The notes under the pieces: model-generated
What the model saw: only the letters and a program-made list of their open reading frames with translations
Told to the model about the DNA's origin: nothing
The model's database searches: none
Shown here: positions 33,306-44,369 of the stretch, in pieces
How the letters are laid out: the number at the start of each line of letters is the position of its first letter
How positions within the stretch are numbered: the first letter of the stretch is position 1
Made by a program: the position numbers and the translations under genes
Source: Ulva prolifera
Lineage: Eukaryota; Chlorophyta; Ulvophyceae; Ulvales; Ulvaceae
Length of the DNA stretch: 64,000 nt
Assembly (NCBI GenBank): GCA_023078555.1
Contig: CM041197.1
Span: 5,229,810 to 5,293,809 of the forward strand
Direction of reading: 5' to 3'

Positions 33306-36300
33306 CTAGCCGTCCCTGGTGCCGTCTCCAGACCCTGGCTCCTCTGCCCGAGGCTCCAGCAGGTCAGGGTCCGGGAACCCCTGCGCCACCAGGTCCTCAG
33401 TGATCAGCTCATAGTCATCCTCATCATTCATCAAGTCCTCAAGAAACTTCATTGTGCCGTCCCAGGATGGCACGTGCGGCATCCCGGCGCCAGAGTTGAA
33501 CGGCGACGGCGGCCGCGGCGGCGAATTCTGAGTTCCGGAAGGCACATCCAACACGTGGCCGCGTGCAGTGGCCTGGGAGAAGTGCTCATAAACGGTTTCA
33601 GGTGGTCGCTGTTGCACACTCACACGCGGGGAGTCCGGCGGCATTCCGAGCCACGGAGCTGGACACGGCAACGCTTCAAACTCCGGCCGCAGATAAGGAA
33701 TGTCCGGGGCAAATGTGCCGTTGCCACTCTGGCTACCTGGGCTGCCCGTGTTCTGATGGCCGTGGACAACCGGCGCACGAACCGCACGGTAGGCATGCTG
33801 CGCACGCTGTGCGGAAGCCATGGAGGCGTCGGCGCATGCCCTCGGCGGCGGATCGCTGTGCACACGGGACAGCACCCTGCTGTGCTGTGCTGCGCTGTGC
33901 AGGCCGTGGCCTGTGTGGTCGGCTTCAGATGTCAGGTATGTAGGGGGCCACGCTGACAGGGACTGCGACAGGGGTGCGGGCCCATGCATGCTTGGCGGCG
34001 GTGGGCCTGCGCCCGGAGGTAGCAGTAGCGCTGGGGCGGGCCCTGCCGTTGCGTGGGCAGGGTGCATCATCTGCAGAGAGCTCTGCGAAGGAGCAGGCGG
34101 AGACGAGAGCTTGCCATACAGTCGGATTAGTGTCGCTCGATGTGAGAGCGGAAGGGGCGCCACAGCGCCGGGAGCGTCCGATGGCACCTGCAGCCGCTGT
34201 TTGCTCATCGAGGTCCACATCGGGCCGCGGCCTTTGACTGTAGCTAGCCGGGCTACAAACACTCGTTGTTTGACAGTCACATGAATTCCCCTCACAGCGT
34301 AACACGATGGCTGAGCAACTGCGAGCAGACGAACAACTCCGTGTCCGCCTGAGCTATACTTATGACATAAGCTTTCATCGTGATACACCATAAAGTGTAA
34401 CAGGCCCGTGTCGGAGAAGAGGCTTGCCTGGAGTAGTGTGCCTTCCTCATGCGTGCCTGGGCCAGCAACACCGCCCGTGGGCATGTCCGGGGAGGCCTCG
34501 TACGCAGCTGCAGCGCAGTCTTGTTTCACCAAGGCCGGAGCTCCAGGGCTAGCTAGCGTTTGAGGGCCGTCCAATGGCAGCCGTGTCGGCTCCCACTGCG
34601 GCGGGAGCGGCTGGCCCCACCCGGCAACCTCCTCCGGCAGGGGCTGCAGTGCGTCTCCCAGTGCACTCCACCGCTGCAGCTCCGCCTGCAGCAAGCACCA
34701 GTGTGACGCAACATGACACACCGGGTATTCAATATGGTATTATATCAACATATGCACCTAGGTAGCTCAGAGGATTAATATTAACCCTCCCTGAGGCAGC
34801 GCAGGTGTGCAGCATCATCTCTGAGCACGCGTCTCACGCATCGGCTGCAGCGTGCATGCGGACTAATCCATACGTATGACGTACGTGCGATCTGCCGGCT
34901 GGTACGATTTCCTTCCCCGCCTCAGACAGATTTTTGAGTATATTGCAAAAGAGTCAACGGGAGAAGACAAACACCACAAAAGAATCTCGTCTGAAACAAT
35001 AGCAACATACTTTTAATGTCACCTAGGGTATACAAGCACGCATGATGACAGCTGCAGCATGCCATCGTGTGCGTGCACAGCCTATTGCTGCGTGGTGAGA
35101 CGACGATGGTCATGGCGTTTGTCCTACTATCGCGTGTGTGGTCGTCATCTAAACAGGCCACATGGGGTGTCCACAGGTTTGTCGGATTTGACGCTGCTCG
35201 AACCGTGCGAACATCCGCAGTACAACCTCCACTACCACTCGAGCTAGCAGCGCATGTACTGTATTTGTGGCCATCGCATGCCGTCACACGTCCGATATTT
35301 ACCTCAATAGTGCGTGCTGCATGCATGTAGTACATGCATCACACCGGGACGCACCTGCAGCAGCGCCTTCAGGCACTCAACCTCCTGCACGGAAAACTCG
35401 AAAGTGATGCGCCGCTGGCTTTTGGGTGCCGAGTCGGCCGCGACGACAACGCCATCCAGCTCCGCGGCCGCCCGCTTCAGCCGCACCGGCGCGCTGCGCT
35501 GCCTGCTGATCGTGCGGCGCAGCCGGCCCTGCAGGTCGCGCGCTCTGCCGCCCATCTCTGGCAGGCTGCGGCTGTGGTGGCCCTCCATGTGCGCCCTCTC
35601 GGCGCCATGCACGTCCATGTCAGCATCCATGGGGCCCTGGGCACCGCCGGCCGGGCCGGGGCAGCCGCCTGGGTGTGGGCCTGCCGCACAGCACACCTCG
35701 TGATCATGCATGAGATGCATGCATTAGCAAAGCGCAGGATGCGGTGTAGGTTGCATATGGACAGCAGAAAGCAGAAGTCTGTGTGACTGGTGGAACGAGA
35801 GGCATGATGTACATGGCAATGCATGAATGCCATGCATTTCGCCCCAGATGTTGGCTGAGCACGCCCGTGCGGCGCTTCCGGCCGGTCAATGCTATTCCAC
35901 GTGAAGCGGACCTCCTCTCCTCACCTTTTTTTATGTCGGCACTTATCTTCCAGAAGCAACAGGTGTGTACACAACAGGATTCATGGGAGTTCACTGATGA
36001 GCAGATCCGCTAGCTATAGTCTAGACATTGTCATGGCAGCTTGATCAGGTGTGTGGAGCGGCATGTACATGGCTCTACACCTGCAGGACGTGACAGCGTG
36101 GGTTTGTCTGCTGCCACACCATGATCTGTCGTGGCTACAGGTGCGATCGCCGCCGTTAGTTCTGTCGCCCCCGCAGCCACTCTCTCCGGGCGGACTTCCG
36201 CGCCGGCTCGAGCACGCTGCGCGCTGACCGGCGGAACGCCAGCTTCAGGATCATCTCCAATGTCCGCCGCCGCATGAATACATATGCCCTCTGCTGCAGC

Positions 36301-38465
36301 AGTGTGTGGGCTACCCCGCAGCTCGCCCGTGCTAATGGCCTCACTCGCCGGCAGCTCCAGCTGTTGCAGCTCGCGCTCGAATCGCACATCGCCGGGCAGC
36401 GGTATATCCTCATCGGAGGGCTGCTCCCACCGTGCATGCTCCACCTGCTGAGCCTGCTGCTGTTGCTCGTCGGAGACTGGAGAGGGAGGCGCAGCGGCGG
36501 CCGCGGCTGCGATCGACTGTGCGTGGCGCTCGTAGAAGTCGTGCATTTGCAGCATCGTCTCCAGCTCGAGTGTCGGGAGGGCGGACAAGCCGTCAGGATG
36601 GTGCTGGATGCGAAGCAGGAATGCCGCAGAGAGGCTTGCCGCCACGATGGTGACAGAGATTGCGTGCTTGGGGTCGTCTATGTCGCACAGCGCGCCAGGT
36701 AGCTGCAGCGGCGCTTGCGCGGGGTCGGAATGCCACCGCCCGATGGGGGGCATGGTCCGTGGGAATGTCACGGATCCACTCAGGGTGAACCTCTCGGCGG
36801 CGGCCACGCGCGGGAACAGTGTCCTCACCAGAACCCTGAAGCTATCGGCAGTGTCCTCGGTCATCTTCACCTGGTACTCGTTCTTCGGCGTCGTGCTTGT
36901 CGCTTTCCGATGCGGGAAGAACGCATCTGCAGCACATGCCTCTGTCTCGACAAATACTAAAGTACGGCCCCGCACCGCGCCCATCGGACCCGTGCAACAC
37001 ATCACACGGCTGCGTGCACACTGTTGGCATCGCAGCTGCAGCCCAGCAAGGATTGATCGCCCGATTGCGCAGTCGACCACGGCCTATGCACTTGCCACAG
37101 AGATGCTGGACAGCCGTACACGGTGATTGCTGCAGCGCTTCTGCTATGCTGCCAAACACAGCGTGGATGAAGCTGTGGAAGACTGTCCCGGGAGGGCACT
37201 TGAGGCAGTGCGTGAGGGCCGCCAGCAGCACCGGCATGCCCGTCGTCTTCCCGATGCCTGTGCTCCCGTACTGCCGCGAAGATCTGGGCAGCCCCTCGGG
37301 CCCCCTGCACCGCGTCCGCCATGCTTGTGCAGCCCCGGCTTGTGTTGAAGTGACGGCATGGGGGAGGGAGGAAGGTCCAGCGCCTAGCAATTGCGTACAG
37401 CATGGGGACACAGCAGACCCGGGCCACAGCCGCCAGGTCATATGCATGCATGATGAGCGCTGGGAGCGTGGCACGCCCCCACTCCCACTGCCGCCGTCCG
37501 CGGCCGGGACAAAAACGAATGCACACACCCACTCCCGCGCGCATAAGCGCTCACGTGCACACACTCACACACAGGCACGCCCGGCGAGCCTGTCTTTGTC
37601 AGTTCAGCGCCCAGGAAGGAACACCTCGCAAACACAACGTCATTCGCTCAACGGCGGGTGTGCTGTCAAAGCCCGAGAGGCAGGTAGTACGTCATGCATG
37701 CCTGATATGGGCCTGGGGTTTCGAGGCCGGGGCCAAGGTAATTGTGTTTGTCAGCGAGGCTACGGGTGCATCCGGTGGATGTATGCGTGGCATGCAGCCG
37801 CTCTTCGCCCGCGGCAGCGGCCGCAGCCTGCCTCCAGATCACAGCAATAGTGGCTGCCCGCACACGCAAAACAAGCCGAACAGTTGTCGATGTATACGGC
37901 TTTCGCTGGCCTTCTGAAGAACAAATTATTTGCTGGCATGTGTACGTGTGCACAATCATAGGTCCGTCCCACTGGTAGGTCCGAGCCTGCGCGCCGGGAC
38001 TGTAGTGCGTCTACAGCTCGCAGTGCTACACGGGCAAGGTTGGGCCGGCAGGTAGCACCACCAGGTCAGCGCCAGCGCACAGGCACAGGAACACCAACGC
38101 CACCGCCATGGCGGTGGCCCGCCAACAGCTTGCAGTGTCACTGGATATGTGGTGCCGAGGAAGCAGTCCTGTCACACGTGCAGCGTTGCACAGCGTCGAA
38201 TATGACATGATTATGCCCTCTTCACGTCGTTTTCCGAACACGTGGATCTCTCTCGCTCGGACAGTCCGACGACGGTGAGAGTGTGGAATGCGGTGAAGTG
38301 TGGATGCAAGCACAGGCCAGCTAGTCTAGCATACCTGTACTTGACGACAGCTTTCCTGACGGACTCGAAGATTTTAGGGCCCAGCAGTGTTTGCATTGCA
38401 TCTCTGGCCTCCACAACCGCGCGCACTGTGGCTCGCGATCGTCTCGAGCCCTCGGCCATCATCAT
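33306..38465 (-). CDS. Family member P1: uncharacterised protein, six exons
   Basis: Exons 38465-38335, 37304-37120, 36926-36081, 35680-35355, 34685-34428 and 34187-33306 are in phase and give about 875 residues. Exon 1 (MMMAEGSRRSR) has ARDAMQTLLGPKIFESVRK. Exon 3 starts AFFPHRKA and has KHAISVTIVAASLSAAFLLR, then poly-Ala and Gln-rich tracts. Exon 4 is basic, ending in a helical stretch (VQEVECLKALLQ) that continues into exon 5 (AELQRWSALGDAL). Exon 6 is Pro/Ser-rich and ends in an acidic hydrophobic tail (FLEDLMNDEDDYELITEDL), like a transcription activation region, but no DNA-binding domain is recognised. The donor after 34428 is GC (CAG|GCAAGC) unless a GT 39 bases downstream is used. 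P2 and P3 share the phases of introns 1 and 2 and several motifs. The GSTGIGKT in exon 2 is not conserved in them, so it is probably not a P-loop. Confidence 0.65.
37665..37690 (-). repeat. Dispersed TTGTAACACA-type repeat, partial
   Basis: The reverse complement reads GTACTACCTGCC, then CGGGCTTTGAC. It matches the middle of the full copies and lies in intron 1 of P1, in the gene's own orientation. Confidence 0.4.
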
Positions 38466-40402
38466 CTGCTACATGCTTCCTGGCATGTACAAAAAATGTT
38501 ATGACATTGATGGTGCCTGATGATCTTAGTATCCTGGATATCTGAGGCTGTTCAATGCGTTTGGCCCACAGGACCGCCCCGGATTCGACCATGGCATGGC
38601 CAAAGCGCAAGCTGTGGATGCTGTCATTCACAAGAGCCGTATACCTGTCACCTGTTGCAGTGGGAGACAATTGTTGCGTACCAGATTACAGCATAGCTGG
38701 CCTGCTTTGGCCTGCTGTTCCCAGGAGTCCACATCGCAGGCCATACCAAGGCGATTGGCTGTGCTGTGATCGACCTTGTTTGTAGAAATTTGTGTGAGGC
38801 ACACTGACTGAACTCAGATGGACAGGACAAGGTACGGTGTCAGGCCAGCATCCAGGGCTGCCCCGACTCAACTCCCTCCCTACTGCTCCCTCCAGCGGAT
38901 GGGGAATGAGAAGAATTGCTGTTCTCATACCTTCAGTATGGTGTCTCGCTTGCGTGAGCTTCGAGAACTTCCAGGCCTGCTCTGCTCTCAGCAGCCAACA
39001 GCAATTACAAGACAAGCAAGTTGGATTACCTCGGTTGAGGTAACATCTCTGCAATTTGGGTGGCAGATTAATTCGGAATTCCAACATGAAAGATCAGAGC
39101 ATGTGCGGGCACATGCGCATGTGGCATGGCTGGCCATGAACGTGGTTAGTCTGGGACACAGGCAGACAACACAGGCAGACAAACTGCTCAGCTCTGGTTG
39201 CATTTTGATACAATATTGGTTTGGGTGGGACGGGTAGTGGCAAGCAAACGGCGCACTCACTGAGGCGAACAGGCCAATGAGGCAAGACAAGCCATTGCCA
39301 GATGGTGCAGTTGCAGGTGCTGAAGGTGAGTTGTCAACCGACTGCAGAGCTTTTTTTTTGGTTTGAAATCAATGTCAAACAGGAATGAATACAGGCAAAA
39401 AAAGTTCTGCACTGTCTGCTTGTGATAGTTGTTCTTGTCAAGTTGTGGCCGCGGCATACGCCGCCGGATTGTGGAATCGTTGTCGAATCTCGCACGACAG
39501 TGGATCTGAAGGTGGTTCTGAAGGTGGTCTATCAACAGGCACGCCAGGGCAGGTGCCTTCAGTACCACACCCTTGAACGTGTGTCTATTAAGGCACCGCA
39601 GGTCCCTTATCGACAGTATTCGATGACACAAATTACGTCAGGATCTTCGCTTCACCTTGGCTATAGCGTTCCTGATGGTCTTTATGGGTGCTGCAGGTGC
39701 AGGTACAGATCTGGGCTCTGTGCATGATCCAATCCAAATCAAACCATGCAGAGACGTGCCGAGGCTCCAGATCATCACGCTGATCATGCAGCCTAAGCCG
39801 CGGCGCACTGCTTCGTCTCAAAGACAGTTGCTTCCTAGACGAAATCCAGGATACAGCATGTGCCGTGGCGATGCCACAAAGACGATTCTACGTCCGCAAC
39901 AGGACGGAAGCGAACGGTCATTGTCTGTCTGCATCATGCATATCAGAATTGCAGCAATCTTTGCAAAGCAATGTCAGGGACGTCGTGTCGTACACAAACA
40001 CATTATCGAGGTGGCACGGCATGTGAACTGCTGTCCAGTTCCGTCACGGCCTGATCAACACTCCCTACGGGGTGATTGGTCTTGCATTGTACATTGAAAC
40101 TGATGCCTGTCATATCATTTGCGACCCCAGCGCAGCCCACGGCATGCACATGAACTAGCGATGTGGCTAGAGGTAGATCCAACTGCTCCAGGGGCTGTGC
40201 AAGCAGCTGCGAGAGGATATCTGCCTGCCACGACAAACAAAAGCACTTTTTGAAGGACCAGACGTTCATGTAAGATGATGGTTCTTATCGTACACCACAC
40301 GCATCGAGTATTCAGTGCAGCGTTGCCTGATGATTGCATGATTGCCTGATGCCATCACAGCTAGCATTTTGCTCGCGCTTGAAGCCGGGTGGATTGAGAT
40401 GA

Positions 40403-40513
40403 TTAGGCATTATCATTGGAGAGTGTTCGTGCAAGTCCTACGGCCTGCGGCACGGTTGCCCGACGCACGGGCCGCGAGGATCTCCAGGCGGATGTGAAAA
40501 TGGCTGACTGCAT
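40403..40513 (-). other. Short frame resembling a mitochondrial presequence
   Basis: An ATG-started frame of 36 codons (MQSAIFTSAWRSSRPVRRAT and on to RTLSNDN) has the Arg/Ser/Ala composition and the RTLS end of a mitochondrial targeting peptide. No donor site and no following exon were found, so it may be chance or a stranded first exon. Confidence 0.2.
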
Positions 40514-43107
40514 CGCTATCGTGTTGGAACTGTCGAAAGTATCAATTGATGTGGTCCTCACGCGTACAGGTTTGCAAAGGTGATCTCGGTGCAGGAACGG
40601 TGTTGCAGCTCGGCAGAGGGATCGTGCGTCATGTGGCACTTCAGACTGTTCAGTATCACTTACAAATTGCGATGATCACTGGACTGCCCTGCTTGCAAGC
40701 AATATTGAGTGCCCGGTGGCAGTGGTGCTTGCTGGCATTTTTCACCAATTCTTATGTCAGAACGACGGTCTTTGTGTCTGTGTAGTCAACACAAGCAGCT
40801 AAATCTTCCACGGTGGATCTAACAAACATCTAACGCTGATGTCTATGTTTGGAACCTGCTCAGGAAAACCTTGACTGGGTTTGTGTTGGGCTGACATGCT
40901 GTGTGCCCCATACTCCTGCAGCATCCTGAACTTGCATGTGTCAATGCCCCTGCACCTTTGGTCAGGGTCGATACCTCTGCAGCTTTGGTCGACATGAGGC
41001 ACTCCAAGTCTGATGATGATGGGTTACAGCTGCCAGTGTTCCCCTGCCTGGATCCATGGCTGTGGTCAAACAAGTGAAGCTGTGCCGTCATGCCTCTGAA
41101 CCAACCCCAAAAATTCCATGAACACGTGCTGGGCCAGGAAGCTGCATGCCGCAGTGTGCTGAGGTGGCAAGCTGCATACAAGCATGAGGCATAGGAAACA
41201 GCATTACACGGTGACTGCTGCACACATGTCATGGCCCCTGCTGTCAGGCCACAGCTGCGCCATCACAAGTCACTCACCACAACACTTCTCTAAAGCCATA
41301 AGATTCAGTTACACGTGGATACAATGGACCAATGTAGGATGAAACAAGTCTGCACTTTCGGTATACAAGCCGATGGGCACCAATTTTATTCGGAACGCGG
41401 TCAGATAGCGTACAAGGCTTGTGGCTTGAGAACAGCATGTGCTGTCGGTGACACCAGTAGCCACATCGCACAGGCAGAATGCTCGGGAGACAAATGTCAT
41501 ACGAGTTGGCGGCGCCAATGCCGTGGTGAGAGTTTTCAGCTTCTCCTGGCGTTTATTTTCAACTGTACAGGTGATGCTGTGCTGGATGTTGCGCGTAGAA
41601 GCTAGTTGCAGCTCCTTGGAAGTGTTGTATTCTTGCACAGAAGGCATGCCTCATTTCGTTCGCCAGACTGCAGCCTGTTGTAGCGCTAGCGTTGAAGCTG
41701 TAGAAGACTTGATGGCAGGGACGTCTTGGTCGACACCACAGCATGACGTGGCGGAACAGGCACGTAGCAAGCAAGGACAAGTGCCACAGACATGCAAGAA
41801 GGTTATAACTTCGATTGATAGCAACCTCGGTGATACGGCATATGACATGCACAGAGCTTCCAAGGTGTGAATGTCTGATGCCTTGCATTGTCATGCTCAC
41901 AGTACAGTCAATTTCTTCGCCGTCGACATCCACACAATGATGATGACTGCGTGGAAATGTCCCACATGCTGAGCCAGAATCACTTCCGGTTCCGTTGAGT
42001 TGCGGTCATTTGTAAAGCCTGCGATTTCATCACTGGTGCACGTGCTGTGCTGGTAGACACCACGCCCTCTTTGTCGCTCCCCTCCTGTGCTGTTACTCCT
42101 CCTAGGACAGCTGTGCTGCTGTGTCGTAGACAATTGATTAAACATCACAGCAACACGTGCTCACTGAGGATCTGCCGGCATGGTTGTGAGCCTCTGACAT
42201 GTGCAGTGCAGCTAGCGTACAGCATCCGATGAGTCATGTGCTTGCAATTGTGGCATCGGTGACAGCATCCCTGCTGGTTATTCGATATCATGCTGTTCCA
42301 AGGCCTTGCTCTGTTTGTCTGCCTGCCTGCGTCTCCCGAAACCGCGCTGTATGGTGATTTCTCAGTCCGGAATCTGTATCTGTTTTCTGACTGAGCAGCA
42401 CGGCTCCGGAGTCCTGCAAAGGTCAGACAAAGGAGCGAATCTGATTAGCGAATCTGTGCACTGCGACCTTTTATCTATAGGCATGCTTGTGGTGTTGGCA
42501 AATTGGAGCATGAAATTGTTGATCGCATGCAATTCGTCTCCAGCTTTTCTCTAGCTCTGTCACCTGCTTTTGCAAACAGTGCATGTTGGCCCATTGAAGA
42601 AATGCATGCATGCGTTGTTCTCACCGCTACTGCAGATGCCATGTGCCCCATGCCGGCTGGTGCGCAATCAGACAACAGGGTTACAAATTGATCATCAAAT
42701 ATCGATCTTTCAACGACAGGAACCGGGCAATCCTCTGTACGTGCTTGTAGCCGCACGCAACCAAGAGCACGCACCGGTACCCTGCCGTGGTGGTGCCTTG
42801 GACAGAGAATTGCTGAATGCAGGCCAATTAACTAGTTCAAACCCTCTACGTACATGGCACTCGATGCAGCCGTTGCCGGCGCAGCGTCCTGCGAGGGGCG
42901 CTCGCGCCACAGCACGCAGCACGCAGCGTGCAGCATGTGCGTCGTCCCACGCGCTCAACCACACGGCGTGGCCCACAAAACAAACACAATACTAGTAGTA
43001 TAGAGCCGGCGGAGAGGATCATGCATTTGCCAGCTGCAGGCCTGGGCCATGTATAGGCGTTCTACCTCACACAGACCCATCCGGATGGCCTGCACTGACA
43101 CGGTCTC

Positions 43108-43149
43108 ATATTGGGCGAGCATCGCATGCATGCGATGCACCCCCAATAT
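43108..43149. repeat. 42-base near-perfect hairpin
   Basis: ATATTGGG, three bases, then the 20-base palindrome GCATCGCATGCATGCGATGC, then CCCAATAT. The arms pair almost completely. Confidence 0.8.
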
Positions 43150-43489
43150 GCGACAGGTCCCGGACCGTAGACCCAATGCATGACATCCTCCACGGATCCA
43201 GCTCAGCGGCAGTGAGGGAGTGCATATGCATGCGCGGTTGCAGCGCTGTGCTGTGACTGTGAGCACGCACATGCACTCCCGCTTATTCTCTTGATAACCC
43301 CCTCATCCCATGCGCTCTGATTTCCCGTACTCCCTGACTGTTAACCACCCCCTGAGCTCTTCTGCGCGAAAGTTCTGTGCATGTGCATGTGCATGCTGAG
43401 CCTGTAGCTATAGGCAGCACTGCTTCTCGCAGAGCACGCAGCGATTCTGCCAGAATATCTGATATCAGCCATGCACATGTGCATCTCAC

Positions 43490-43795
43490 CCCCGCTCATG
43501 CATGCAGACAGACTCCGCAGCAGCGCGGCGCCCCCCCGTGTACTGTGCAGTAGTAGCCTGCGTATCCAGGCGCCGATGCGCCACACCCTTCCGTATCTGG
43601 CTTGACGCCGCCGGCGTGAGAGGCGCCGCGGACTGCCGGCATGGTGGGCATTGGGTACCCTGCCAGTGGAAGCTTAAGCAACCCGAACGCAAGGCGCGGC
43701 GCCTGCCGCAGCGCCCAAGACGGTGGGCCAAGGACCTCACAATCTGCAGTCGAGTTGTCAAGCGCAGCTGCATCGTCTTCCGCTGAGCCGGTCAC
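43490..43795 (-). other. Possible C-terminal exon related to P2
   Basis: An open stretch reads EDDAAALDNSTADCEV and then a Pro/Leu-rich segment. Its start resembles the acidic start of P3's last exon (DADDSDAAATL), and a 15-base piece (GTTGTCAAGCGCAGC on the plus strand) recurs at about 44599-44613. It may be the last exon of P2 or a duplicated remnant. Confidence 0.25.
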
Positions 43796-44369
43796 ACTCT
43801 AGTCCACAGGCACCTTAAGCGTGCAGATGCTTCTGACCTAACACGGCAATCGCGAGGTCCTCGCGATTGAGCGTCTGGCCGGCATTCACACACCTTCCAT
43901 TCTCACTCACATTCTACCAACTCCATGCATGCCTTGCATGCTTGGTTCATCACAGCGAATGGGCGTCTCCGCGCTCAAGACGGACGCCTGCATGCACTGC
44001 CTGGATCAGACGCAGCTATGATGTCGATGGTACGATAGTATGCACGAAGGTCGCGCTATAGCTATATAGCTATATATGTGCCAAACAACTGGCTGACTGT
44101 GCTGTGCCATAGCTACCGGCAACACGCGCCGGTCTGTGCTGATGCACACATGGAGCTCAATACGCATGGTGAAAAGGGGCAAGCAGATTCACGCTCAGCC
44201 TGCTGCAGGGCCCGCACCGTGCCTGATGCAGCGTATCGTATGCTGGCGGGATACCAGGGTGTGATGGCTCGTGCGCCCAAGGAGCTTGCATCTGAAGGGC
44301 ACCGGCTGGCCCTGGCGGCCCCGGTGGCCACTGCATGCGGCGGACGAAAGTGACCGGGGGGGGCCTGAC

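Larger units (their letters stand above)
38466..43489. other. Gene-poor 5-kb spacer between family members
   Basis: Mixed composition, less GC-rich than the exons. No frame shows family motifs or linked splice sites. A presequence-like frame at 40403-40513 and a hairpin at 43108-43149 are listed apart. The left end is the promoter side of P1. Confidence 0.4.

Noticed and set aside
37144-37304. GSTGIGKT as a P-loop of an RHS- or Crinkler-like NTPase
   Set aside because: The exon is exon 2 of P1; P2 and P3 have unrelated residues at this place, and no Walker B or other NTPase motif follows.
38335-38465. Proline dehydrogenase fragment (LLGPKIFESVRK)
   Set aside because: No FVAGE-type motif or later exon was found. 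The exon fits P1 by phase and resembles exon 1 of P2 and P3.
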